Shown: piece after piece, positions 45,069 through 53,126 of the stretch
Numbering within the stretch: the first letter of the stretch is position 1
Layout: every line of letters starts with the position of its first letter
Origin: Dorea longicatena
Lineage (GTDB): Bacteria > Bacillota > Clostridia > Lachnospirales > Lachnospiraceae
Assembly (NCBI RefSeq): GCF_024168045.1
Contig: NZ_CP100126.1
Coordinates: 761,501 to 825,500, forward strand
Direction: 5' to 3'
DNA: 64,000 nt
Notes under the pieces: model-generated
Databases searched by the model: none
Told to the model about the DNA's origin: nothing
What the model saw: the letters and a program-made list of their open reading frames with translations, nothing else
Made by a program: the position numbers and the translations under genes

Positions 45069-46498
45069 TAAAGGGAGCAATATTCGATGTAGACGGAACT
45101 TTGCTGGATTCCATGGGGATATGGAAAGATGTAGGGGTGCGTTATCTGAACAGCATCGGCATAGAGGCAGAACCGGATCTTGGAAATATATTATTTACAA
45201 TGAGTATTCAGGAAGGTGTGCAATATGTAAAAGAGCATTATCATCTGTCACAGGAAATAGAGGAAATCGAACAGAACGTTTTGGATATTATCAGCGATTA
45301 TTATAAAGAAACGGCACCGCTGAAGAGCGGAGCGGTAGAACTTCTGGAGAAGCTTCGTAACAGTAATATTCCAATGACGATTGCATCTTCCAATAATAAG
45401 AAAGAAATAGAGATGGCGTTTGAACGTCTGGAAATTGCAAAGTATTTTGATCGGATCTTCACCTGTGAAGAAGCAGGTGCAGGAAAGACGAAGCCGGATA
45501 TTTATCTGCAGGCAGCGGAATATCTTGGAAGCAGACCGGAAGAGACGCTGGTATTCGAGGATGTTATCCATGCAGTCCGCACTGCAAAAAAGGCAGGATT
45601 CCAGGTTATAGGAATCTATGATGAAGCAAGTAAGGATGATCAGGAAGAGATTCAGAGAGAAGCAGACTGCTATTGCAGAGAATGGAGGGAACTGATGAAA
45701 AAAAAGACAGCACTTACAATTGCCGGAAGCGATTCAAGCGGAGGTGCGGGAATTCAGGCAGATATTAAGACCATGCAGGCAAACGGAGTCTATGCAATGA
45801 GTGCGATCACAGCATTGACTGCACAGAATACGACAGGTGTTACCGGGATCATGGAAGTATCTCCGGAATTCCTGGAAAATCAGTTAGATGCGGTCATCAC
45901 TGATATCCGTCCGGATGCAGTAAAGATTGGTATGGTATCATCTGAAAAGTTAATAAAAACAATATCAAAGAAACTAAAAGAATACCATGCGGAAAATATT
46001 GTAGTTGATCCGGTTATGGTGGCAACAAGCGGATCCCGATTGATCAGTGAAAATGCGATTGAGACTTTAAAAACACAGTTGTTACCGATGGCATCCGTGA
46101 TCACGCCGAATATCCCGGAAGCAGAAGTTCTTGCAGAGATGGAGATCCGGTCAGAAAAAGATATGGTGGAAGCAGCAAAGAAGATTAATGAAATGTATCA
46201 TTGTGCAGTTTTGTGCAAAGGCGGACACAGTCTGAACGATGCCAATGATCTCTTATACCAGAATGGCAAAGCAACATGGTTCCGCGGAAAAAGAATCAAT
46301 AATCCGAATACCCATGGAACAGGCTGTACTTTATCCAGCGCAATCGCCTCCAATCTTGCAAAAGGATACTCCCTGGAAGAATCCATTCATCGTGCGAAAG
46401 AGTATATCAGCGGTGCACTGGCCGCCATGCTGGATCTGGGGAAAGGAAGCGGACCGATGGATCATGGGTTTGAGATAAGAGGGAGATTTGGGATTTAA
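45065..46498 (+). CDS. thiD: HAD phosphatase / HMP-P kinase (ThiD) fusion
   Basis: 477 residues with two domains. Residues 1-~205 are a HAD IA phosphatase (FDVDGTLLDSMG, TIASSNNKKE, KPDIYLQAAEYL, VFEDVIHAVRTAKKAG), like beta-phosphoglucomutase-type enzymes. From Met211 the protein is ThiD: ALTIAGSDSSGGAGIQADIKTM, VVDPVMVATSG, CKGGH and NTHGTGCTLSSAIASNLAKG. GGAGGG (45684-45689) stands 5 bases before the ATG of Met211, so a separate ThiD could also be made. The HAD half is a candidate thiamine-phosphate or pyrimidine-phosphate phosphatase. Confidence 0.92.
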   Translation: MIKGAIFDVDGTLLDSMGIWKDVGVRYLNSIGIEAEPDLGNILFTMSIQEGVQYVKEHYHLSQEIEEIEQNVLDIISDYYKETAPLKSGAVELLEKLRNSNIPMTIASSNNKKEIEMAFERLEIAKYFDRIFTCEEAGAGKTKPDIYLQAAEYLGSRPEETLVFEDVIHAVRTAKKAGFQVIGIYDEASKDDQEEIQREADCYCREWRELMKKKTALTIAGSDSSGGAGIQADIKTMQANGVYAMSAITALTAQNTTGVTGIMEVSPEFLENQLDAVITDIRPDAVKIGMVSSEKLIKTISKKLKEYHAENIVVDPVMVATSGSRLISENAIETLKTQLLPMASVITPNIPEAEVLAEMEIRSEKDMVEAAKKINEMYHCAVLCKGGHSLNDANDLLYQNGKATWFRGKRINNPNTHGTGCTLSSAIASNLAKGYSLEESIHRAKEYISGALAAMLDLGKGSGPMDHGFEIRGRFGI

Positions 46499-46503
46499 TT
46501 CAG

Positions 46504-46754
46504 AAAGGCACGACGACCCGGACCTGCATAAAAAGTAGGAAGCCGTTCCTGTTCAGGTTCCGTCGGCGGGAAATACTAAAGCGTCAAAATTATGCTAAAA
46601 ACGGGCTTCCGAAATTTGCAACTCGCCATTCGGCTCAAACAGGCAAATTTCGAAAACCCAACGCATAATTTTGACGCTTAACTATTTCCAACACCTTCTT
46701 CACATTCACTGGAACGGCTTTCTACTTTTTATTCCGTGGGTGTCGAATGCCTTA
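46504..46754. repeat. Foldback (MITE-like) element, about 250 bp
   Basis: The 385 bases between thiD and the IS110 transposase are dominated by one long imperfect palindrome. Nested arms: AAGGCA/TGCCTT at the ends; 46530-46549 with 46711-46730 (19 of 20); 46569-46595 with 46663-46689 (25 of 27, including the exact 17-mer AAGCGTCAAAATTATGC); 46603-46619 with 46643-46659 (14 of 17). No long open frame is meant by it and no target duplication was found. It may also stop transcription from thiD. Confidence 0.85.
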
Positions 46755-46883
46755 CGAATGAAACCTGCTAAGAAAAGTCAATAATTATTTTTATCTTTTT
46801 TATTTTCTGTCACAAAATATATTTGCGTACCACAAATAGACTGTCTGATTGGCAGTCTAAAAAATTATTTATTTTATATAAGA

Positions 46884-48086
46884 TTATATATTTTTATATA
46901 GTTCGGTTACTCGAGCATAATAAATGCGTAAAAACTTATTTAATCCGGCTATCTTTGCTGATTTTTTACTTTTACCTTCTGATTCCTTTTTTACAACATA
47001 TCGGTAAACCGGATCTTCTGGTCTGGAACGCATTTTTAAACTTCTCATTGTTTCGTATCCTACTTTGCGCAATGATGCTGAACCACGTTTCGAGATTTTC
47101 CTATTACAACCTACAAATTGACCAGATTCATACGGTGGTGGATCAATTCCTGCGAATGCAACCAATGCCTTCCCGTTGCGAAATCTGCGAACATCTCCTA
47201 TTTCTGCAATTAACTTTGGGGCTAATGTATTTCCCACTCCACCCATTTCTCTTACAACCGAATATTCTGGCAAAGTCTTGGCTATTTCCTGCATCCGTGA
47301 TAAAATTAGACCAAGGGTTGCATCAACTTCCTTGAGCACCCGAACTGCTTCAGTCACCAGTATTTTGACCGATGAGGTTTCTGAAGGTAATGTGGGAATA
47401 CTTTCCTGAGCCAGGGTGTATATAACTTTGGCTTTTTCCTGGCTTGGGACGTATTTCTTTTCTTTTGCCCAAAGTATATACTCTTCAGTAAATTCCTGTT
47501 CAGACATAGATGTTATTACATCATAATGCCAAAAACGTTCCACAAAATCACTTCTTTTATCTTTCCGATTTGTTTCATTCCAACTTGCAAGAAGATTCTT
47601 TATTCCAGGCATGGTCAAATCTAAAAGATGGGTCAATTCAGCGAGAGATAAAAGATGAAGCTTCATATAATGCCGATATTGCTGTCCAAGCAACTTCAAC
47701 TCTTCATAAATCTCTCCAGAAGTTTGAAATTCTTTCATTTTAAACCAATGATCAATTCCATAATTAGCAATGATACGGGAATCAATCTTGTCGGTTTTGG
47801 CTTTTCGCAGACTTTCGTTACGATAACTTTTCATAAGATACGGATTAATTACAGAAACAAAAAATCCTTTTTCCTGTAAATATGTAAGAACTGGAAGATG
47901 ATAAATTCCGGTTGCTTCCATAACGATTTTGACTTCATCATTTAGTCTGAAAAGCATGGAAGATAATTCGCTTAAATCCTTTTGGGTATGGGTAATATTG
48001 AAAGGCTTACTAACAATCTCTCCATATGGTTTCAAAATACATACTGTACTTTTCCCTTTTGATACATCAATTCCTACGCTGATCAT
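46884..48086 (-). CDS. IS110-family transposase (DEDD recombinase)
   Basis: 400 residues, intact. N-terminal RuvC-like DEDD domain: VGIDVSKGKSTV, IVMEATGIYHLP and KAKTDKIDSRIIA. C-terminal Tnp20 domain: MGGVGNTLAPKLIAEIGDVRRF, ALVAFAGIDPPPYESGQ and SKRGSASLRKVGYE with the serine used in recombination. IS110 elements lack terminal inverted repeats and use a non-coding bridge RNA for target and donor choice. AAAGGAG precedes the ATG on the minus strand. A weak hairpin (46837-46859) lies after the stop. Confidence 0.94.
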   Translation of the reverse strand: MISVGIDVSKGKSTVCILKPYGEIVSKPFNITHTQKDLSELSSMLFRLNDEVKIVMEATGIYHLPVLTYLQEKGFFVSVINPYLMKSYRNESLRKAKTDKIDSRIIANYGIDHWFKMKEFQTSGEIYEELKLLGQQYRHYMKLHLLSLAELTHLLDLTMPGIKNLLASWNETNRKDKRSDFVERFWHYDVITSMSEQEFTEEYILWAKEKKYVPSQEKAKVIYTLAQESIPTLPSETSSVKILVTEAVRVLKEVDATLGLILSRMQEIAKTLPEYSVVREMGGVGNTLAPKLIAEIGDVRRFRNGKALVAFAGIDPPPYESGQFVGCNRKISKRGSASLRKVGYETMRSLKMRSRPEDPVYRYVVKKESEGKSKKSAKIAGLNKFLRIYYARVTELYKNI

Positions 48087-48128
48087 AATATACTCCTTTT
48101 CTTTTTATAGAATTGCAGTTGTTTATCC

Positions 48129-48309
48129 CATCTACACTTATTATGATTCAGTTTAGTTCGTTACGCGAAAGCTCCTGCGAGTTTCAACCTGCTTAAATGA
48201 ATGTTTATAATAAGGGGATGGCTGACGGTTTCATTCACGGATGTGAAAATCCTAATGGCAATATGTCATACCAACTACTTCCCTTATTATAATAAAATAA
48301 GTGTAGATG
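48129..48309 (-). ncRNA. Candidate IS110 bridge RNA region
   Basis: Non-coding stretch on the 5' side of the transposase, where IS110-group elements carry their bridge RNA. CATCTACACTTATT (48129-48142) pairs exactly with its inverse at 48296-48309, closing a 181-base domain. Within it TTATAATAAGGG (48205-48216) pairs exactly with 48281-48292, leaving a 64-base loop. Two nested, long-range perfect stems in a region of this size suggest a structured RNA. RNA strand and exact ends are inferred. Confidence 0.6.
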
Positions 48310-48341
48310 TTAGAGTTAATTACTCTCTAACAACTACACTT
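48299..48341. repeat. Hairpin competing with the bridge-RNA closing stem
   Basis: AAGTGTAG..TGTTAGAG (48299-48315) pairs with CTCTAACA..CTACACTT (48325-48341), 16 of 17. Its 5' arm shares bases with the closing stem at 48296-48309, so the two structures exclude each other. On the plus strand TTTT overlaps the end, giving a terminator shape. Confidence 0.7.
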
Positions 48342-48436
48342 TTATGGTACTAAATGGCAATTGCGTAACCGTAGTGGCCTCCACCGGGTTACACTTCCGG
48401 GCATTTTATTTATTAACATTCGCTGCCAGTCACGAC

Positions 48437-48650
48437 TTGAAGGAAACAATAGATAAGGATTATTGTGAATGTGGAATGCCATTAGAAATAGTTAGAGAGT
48501 CAGAAGCACCGTTAAAGGAACGAAGCGAACGTGTTTGAGGCGAACGCCGAGTTTGAGCGTAGTTCCTTTGCTTTTAGGTGATTCTGACTCTCTTAGTGTT
48601 TCTTATGGTATGGAACCTGAACAAGAAGCCTTATCTATTGTTTCCTTCAA
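48437..48650. repeat. Second foldback element, about 214 bp
   Basis: Part of the 607-base gene-free stretch between the IS110 and the radical SAM gene. A perfect 22-base inverted repeat forms the ends (48437-48458 with 48629-48650). Inside, GAGAGTCAGAA near 48495 faces TTCTGACTCTC, AAAGGAAC faces GTTCCTTT, and further short arms continue to the centre. The sequence is unrelated to the foldback at 46504. Short open frames on both strands here encode mirror-image peptides because of the palindrome and are not genes. Confidence 0.85.
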
Positions 48651-48693
48651 GGACTGAGAGGCCGCTTCCCCAGTTAATAAATTAAATCCCAAT

Positions 48694-50049
48694 TTACTTT
48701 TTGGCTTCCAGCCTCTCCGTCCAAAGCTTATCTGCCATTTTGGTCCAGGCTTCGGCATAAGGTTTGCATTTATCGCAGAGATGCTGTACATCTTCCGGTG
48801 ACTGTGGATCGGTAGAGTGGGCACCGGTCTCTTTTACCATCTTTGGTAAGCATTCCGGATTCTCAAGCATTGGACATGGGCGCAACATATTGTCATTGAA
48901 TGGCTGTCCTTTTCTGTATGCCTGGAAGATCGGACTCTTTAATGCATCCAGAAGACTGACTTCATGAATATTTGCATTTGAATAATGAATGAATACGCAA
49001 GGATCTACATCTCCCGCTGCATTGATATGCAGGTAATAGCGACCGCCTGCGATACATCCACCGATATATTCGGCATCGTTCTGGAAGTCCAGGCTAAAGA
49101 TTGGTTTGGAACTTCTGAACGCACGAATACGTTCGTATACAGCTTTTCGTTGTTCCGGATTCGGCATGAGTTCCGGAGCAGCATCATTTCCAACAGGCAT
49201 ATAATGGAAGAACCAGATGAACAATGCACCAGCTTCAATGATCATGTCATAGAATTCTTCACTTGTGATATCTTTGTAGTTTGCGCTTGTGTAGCAGGTA
49301 GAGATACCGAATGGAAGATTATGATCCTTTAATAACTGCATGGCATGCTTTACTTTTTCAAATACACCCGGACCACGCCGTCCGTCATTGGCCGTCTCGA
49401 ATCCTTCCAGACTGATTGCAGGAACGAAATTCTTAACTCTTAACATTTCCTGACAGAACTCTTCATCGATCAATGTACCATTTGTGAAAGATAAGAATTC
49501 GCAGTCAGGATGACGTTCACAGATCGTAATAATATCTTTTTTTCGTACCATAGGTTCTCCGCCGGTATAGATATACATATATGTACCAAGTTTCTTTCCC
49601 TGTGTTATGATATCATCGATTGTTTCAAGAGAAAGATTTAGTTTGTGTCCGTATTCAGCGGCCCAGCATCCGGTACAGTGCAGATTGCAGGCTGAAGTCG
49701 GATCTAATAAAATCGCCCAAGGAACATTACAGTCTTCTTTTTCCTCAGTTTCCTTCTGAAGGGCAGAACCTTTCAAAGAAGCATTAACGATAAAGTTTGT
49801 AAAGAAAGTTTTTCGTACTTCCGGATCCAATTTCCATACTTTTGTAGCAAGTTCATACCAGTTTCCCTTTTCGGCGATTCCCTGGCGGATCGCATTACGT
49901 TGACCTGCATACCAGCCTTCCGGAGCAGCCTTGTCAACAATGCTCATGACTTTTGGAATATTTGTTTCAGGATCTTTATCCATGTACTTAAGTGCTGCCT
50001 GAATAGCGGAAGCAAAGGCGGCGTTTTTGATTGTGTCTACAACATTCAT
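48694..50049 (-). CDS. Radical SAM protein with SPASM-like C-terminal cysteines
   Basis: 451 residues. Radical SAM motif C121-NLH-C125-TG-C128, glycine-rich YTGGEPMVRK and a TIM-barrel body. After GGCIAGGRYYLHINAAGDVDPCVF come several cysteines (RPCPMLENPEC, HLCDKCKPY), like SPASM auxiliary cluster sites. The N-terminal ~105 residues are a helical extension. Relatives in clostridia have no assigned reaction; no RiPP precursor is visible nearby. GAGGAGGTAAC precedes the ATG on the minus strand. Its end is 44 bases from the second foldback. Confidence 0.85.
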   Translation of the reverse strand: MNVVDTIKNAAFASAIQAALKYMDKDPETNIPKVMSIVDKAAPEGWYAGQRNAIRQGIAEKGNWYELATKVWKLDPEVRKTFFTNFIVNASLKGSALQKETEEKEDCNVPWAILLDPTSACNLHCTGCWAAEYGHKLNLSLETIDDIITQGKKLGTYMYIYTGGEPMVRKKDIITICERHPDCEFLSFTNGTLIDEEFCQEMLRVKNFVPAISLEGFETANDGRRGPGVFEKVKHAMQLLKDHNLPFGISTCYTSANYKDITSEEFYDMIIEAGALFIWFFHYMPVGNDAAPELMPNPEQRKAVYERIRAFRSSKPIFSLDFQNDAEYIGGCIAGGRYYLHINAAGDVDPCVFIHYSNANIHEVSLLDALKSPIFQAYRKGQPFNDNMLRPCPMLENPECLPKMVKETGAHSTDPQSPEDVQHLCDKCKPYAEAWTKMADKLWTERLEAKK

Positions 50050-50216
50050 AATGTTACCTCCTCATCTTACTGCATTATATTTTTTATGCAGTTACCTTAT
50101 CTTAAAACTTTTGATTTCCAGATTCAAGCAAATGCGACATTAATCGTATATTGTCGTTTTTTTGACAAAAAAGGAAAAAAGTATCATAAATAACGATAAA
50201 AGATTCAAAACTTAAA

Positions 50217-50294
50217 TTGTACTTATAAAAAAACGATAATTTTTAATTATACTTATAAAAAGGGGTGGAAAAATAAGACGGTTTTATATATAAT
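50217..50294 (+). promoter_or_regulatory. purO promoter region with direct repeats
   Basis: The 290-base divergent gap holds TGGAAA (50266-50271) and TATAAT (50289-50294), spacer 17, for purO. Upstream, ACTTATAAAAA occurs at 50221 and 50251, exactly 30 bases apart, and ACGATAA occurs at about 50193 and 50233. These could be regulator sites; the protein is unknown. Confidence 0.5.
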
Positions 50295-50339
50295 AAGGAT
50301 AGAAACGTTCAAAAACACAAACGAAAAGGAGATGTATTC

Positions 50340-51053
50340 ATGGAAATGTTATCAATCGAGAAGGAACTGCAGGGCAATTCTTACCCGGGACGTGGCATTA
50401 TTATAGGAAAGAGTGCAGATGGGACAAAAGCAGTAACTGCTTACTTCATTATGGGAAGAAGTGAGAATAGCCGTAACCGTGTGTTTGTAGAAGAAGGGGA
50501 AGGCATCCGCACACAGGCATTTGATCCATCAAAGCTGACAGATCCAAGCCTGATCATCTATGCACCGGTACGTGTACTTGGCAACAAGACGATCGTAACC
50601 AACGGAGATCAGACAGATACCATCTACGAGGGCATGGACAAGCAGCTTACATTTGAACAGTCACTCAGAAGCCGTGAATTCGAACCAGACGGACCGAACT
50701 ACACACCTAGGATTTCAGGTGTTATGCATATTGAAAACGGAACTTTTAACTACGCAATGTCAATCTTAAAGAGCAACAATGGTAATCCGGAAAGCTGCAA
50801 CCGCTATACATTTGCATATGAGAATCCTGCAGCAGGAGAAGGACATTTCATCCATACATACAAATGTGACGGCAATCCGCTTCCGAGCTTTGAAGGAGAA
50901 CCAAAACTGATCGCAATTCCGGATGCTATGGATGCATTTGCCGACAGCTTATGGAACAGCCTGAATGCGGACAACAAAGTATCATTATTCGTACGCTATA
51001 TTGATATCGCGACAGGTACATATGAGACAAAAATCATCAATAAGAACCAGTAA
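50340..51053 (+). CDS. purO: IMP cyclohydrolase, PurO type
   Basis: 237 residues. Starts with EKELQGNSYPGRGIIIGKSADGTKAVTAYFIMGRSENSRNR, the pattern of the archaeal-type IMP cyclohydrolase (PF07826). It closes FAICAR to IMP, the last purine ring step. This is not the MGS-like cyclohydrolase half of PurH. It stands 24 bases before a separate AICAR formyltransferase gene. AAAGGAG precedes the ATG. Confidence 0.9.
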   Translation: MEMLSIEKELQGNSYPGRGIIIGKSADGTKAVTAYFIMGRSENSRNRVFVEEGEGIRTQAFDPSKLTDPSLIIYAPVRVLGNKTIVTNGDQTDTIYEGMDKQLTFEQSLRSREFEPDGPNYTPRISGVMHIENGTFNYAMSILKSNNGNPESCNRYTFAYENPAAGEGHFIHTYKCDGNPLPSFEGEPKLIAIPDAMDAFADSLWNSLNADNKVSLFVRYIDIATGTYETKIINKNQ

Positions 51054-51077
51054 GAGGAATTGATAAGGAGAAGAGAT

Positions 51078-52256
51078 ATGAACGAATTAGAACTGAAATA
51101 TGGATGTAATCCGAACCAGAAACCTTCCAGAATCTATATGGAAGACGGAAGTGAACTGCCAATCAAGGTTCTGAATGGAAGACCGGGATATATCAATTTC
51201 CTGGATGCATTTAACGGATGGCAGCTTGTAAGTGAGTTAAAGAAAGCAACCGGACTTCCGGCAGCTACATCATTCAAGCATGTATCTCCTGCAGGTGCCG
51301 CAGTCGGACTTCCACTGAGTGATACGCTTGCAAAGATCTACTGGGTAGATGATCTCGGAGAATTATCTCCGCTTGCATCTGCATACGCAAGAGCAAGAGG
51401 CGCAGACCGTATGTCTTCTTTCGGAGATTTTATTTCTCTGTCTGATGTATGTGACGTGGATACTGCCAAACTGATCAAACGTGAAGTATCCGATGGTGTG
51501 ATCGCTCCTGGATATGAACCGGAAGCGCTGGAAATCTTAAAAGCAAAGAAAAAAGGAAACTACAATGTAATCCAGATCGATCCAGATTATGTACCGGCTC
51601 CGATCGAACACAAGCAGGTATTCGGTGTTACATTTGAGCAGGGAAGAAATGAATTAAAGATTGACGATGATTTCTTCTCAAATATCGTGACAGAGAACAA
51701 AAAACTGACAGAGCAGGCGAAAATTGATCTCGCAATCTCTATGATTACATTAAAATATACACAGTCCAACTCTGTATGTTTCGTAAAAGACGGACAGGCA
51801 ATCGGTATCGGTGCAGGACAGCAGTCCAGAATCCATTGTACACGTCTTGCAGGAGGCAAAGCAGATAACTGGTGGCTCAGACAGTCACCGCAGGTTATGA
51901 ATCTTCCGTTCGTGGATGGAATCAGACGTGCAGACAGAGATAATGCGATTGATCTTTACATCGGAGAAGATTACATGGATGTTCTTGCAGACGATGCATG
52001 GCCGGCAATCTTCAAAGAGAAACCGGAAGTGTTTACAAGAGAAGCAAAGAGAGAATGGCTGGATAAACTGTCCGATGTTGCACTTGGGTCAGATGCGTTC
52101 TTCCCATTTGGGGATAACATTGAGCGTGCGCATAAGAGTGGTGTAAAATACATTGCGCAGCCGGGAGGATCTGTTCGGGATGATAATGTAATCGCAACAT
52201 GCAATAAATATGGTATGGTGATGTCATTTACAGGAATCCGTTTATTCCATCACTAA
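51078..52256 (+). CDS. purV: Stand-alone AICAR formyltransferase (PurH C-terminal domain type)
   Basis: 392 residues from ATG 51078 (AAGGAG at 51065-51070; the TTG at 51060 is in the leader). Motifs of the AICAR transformylase domain of PurH: ELKYGCNPNQKPSR, SFKHVSPAGAAVGLPL, YTQSNSVCFVKDGQAIGIGAGQQSRIHCTRLAGGKA and GSDAFFPFGDNIERA. The IMP cyclohydrolase N-terminal domain is missing; PurO supplies it. The two genes form one operon, ended by a terminator at 52314. Confidence 0.92.
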   Translation: MNELELKYGCNPNQKPSRIYMEDGSELPIKVLNGRPGYINFLDAFNGWQLVSELKKATGLPAATSFKHVSPAGAAVGLPLSDTLAKIYWVDDLGELSPLASAYARARGADRMSSFGDFISLSDVCDVDTAKLIKREVSDGVIAPGYEPEALEILKAKKKGNYNVIQIDPDYVPAPIEHKQVFGVTFEQGRNELKIDDDFFSNIVTENKKLTEQAKIDLAISMITLKYTQSNSVCFVKDGQAIGIGAGQQSRIHCTRLAGGKADNWWLRQSPQVMNLPFVDGIRRADRDNAIDLYIGEDYMDVLADDAWPAIFKEKPEVFTREAKREWLDKLSDVALGSDAFFPFGDNIERAHKSGVKYIAQPGGSVRDDNVIATCNKYGMVMSFTGIRLFHH

Positions 52257-52313
52257 TCGGGATATAATATAAGAGACACATCCTAAAGTTGATATGATAT
52301 ATGTCGCAGAAGG

Positions 52314-52351
52314 CGGGAAGGTTACGTAAGAGCGTAGCTTTCCCGTTTTTT
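52314..52351 (+). terminator. Intrinsic terminator of purO-purV
   Basis: CGGGAAGGTTACG pairs with CGTAGCTTTCCCG (11 of 13) and is followed by TTTTTT. Confidence 0.85.
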
Positions 52352-52459
52352 ATACAAATGAAGAAAAATGTAGCAGGATTCCGGCAGCTATCCGGCATTT
52401 ATTTCTTCAAAAATAATTCTAAATAGGCTAAAATAGGAGAAAAGAAAGAAGGTGATGCA

Positions 52460-53038
52460 ATGTCAGTGATAGAATTATTGATCGTATCCATTGGATTATC
52501 GATTGATGTATTTGTAGCAGCGGTCTATATGGGGGCTGGATTTTCAAAAATCAGATGGAAGAATCTGATTCTTCTGAGTATCCTGTTTGGCGGTATCCAG
52601 TTAGGAACACTGGTCTTGGGCAATCTGATCACATTACTTCCATTATTGTCCATTACCAGGACGAAGACAGCGGCTGACAGATGGGAAGGTCTGACGGTAC
52701 TGATCTTTGCTGCAATCGGAATCTATATGATTATCAAAGGAATAAAGAAAAAGAGCGTACTGGAACGGAGAAAAGATGAGGTTGAATGGAAGAAAACAAC
52801 GCTTCTGGCCATGGTGACAAGTGTGGATGCATTCTTTGTCGGAATGGGGCTCGTTTTTTTAGATACAGCGATGATTGAGGAGTCACTGGTGTTATTTCCG
52901 GTAACGGTTCTGGAAGCCGTGATTGGTATATTTGCAGGATACAGATTGGGATTGAAAGAAAACAGGCGTGCATACTGGATTGGAGGAGCTCTCCTTTTAC
53001 TTGCCAGTTTTGATGTGATTCTCCATTATTATATGTGA
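52460..53038 (+). CDS. Putative manganese efflux pump, MntP family
   Basis: 192 residues, six hydrophobic spans. The two MntP half-motifs with acidic residues are seen: IGLSIDVFVAAVYMGAGF in span 1 and MVTSVDAFFVGMGLVFL in span 4. MntP exports manganese. No yybP-ykoY manganese riboswitch was found in the 100 bases upstream. A TetR gene follows 88 bases on. Slight sequence divergence from MntP proper (YtaF-like forms) leaves the ion uncertain. Confidence 0.8.
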   Translation: MSVIELLIVSIGLSIDVFVAAVYMGAGFSKIRWKNLILLSILFGGIQLGTLVLGNLITLLPLLSITRTKTAADRWEGLTVLIFAAIGIYMIIKGIKKKSVLERRKDEVEWKKTTLLAMVTSVDAFFVGMGLVFLDTAMIEESLVLFPVTVLEAVIGIFAGYRLGLKENRRAYWIGGALLLLASFDVILHYYM

Positions 53039-53126
53039 AAAATGGAGCAATTTGACAGTAGATTTTGTCGGATAACAGGACTATAATTATTTATTACAGA
53101 ATATCCGAGATAAATTAGGTGATGAG

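Noticed and set aside
46823..47335. Plus-strand open frame of 170 codons, and others inside 46884-48086
   Set aside because: They lie antisense within the IS110 transposase, which has clear domain motifs and a ribosome binding site. No recognisable protein on the plus strand.
48344..48824. Short open frames over the second foldback (64 and 73 codons)
   Set aside because: They read through the palindrome on opposite strands and give mirror-related peptides; no ribosome binding sites.
52352..52459. Manganese (yybP-ykoY) riboswitch before mntP
   Set aside because: About 100 bases with no matching conserved loops; only short CCGG repeats seen.
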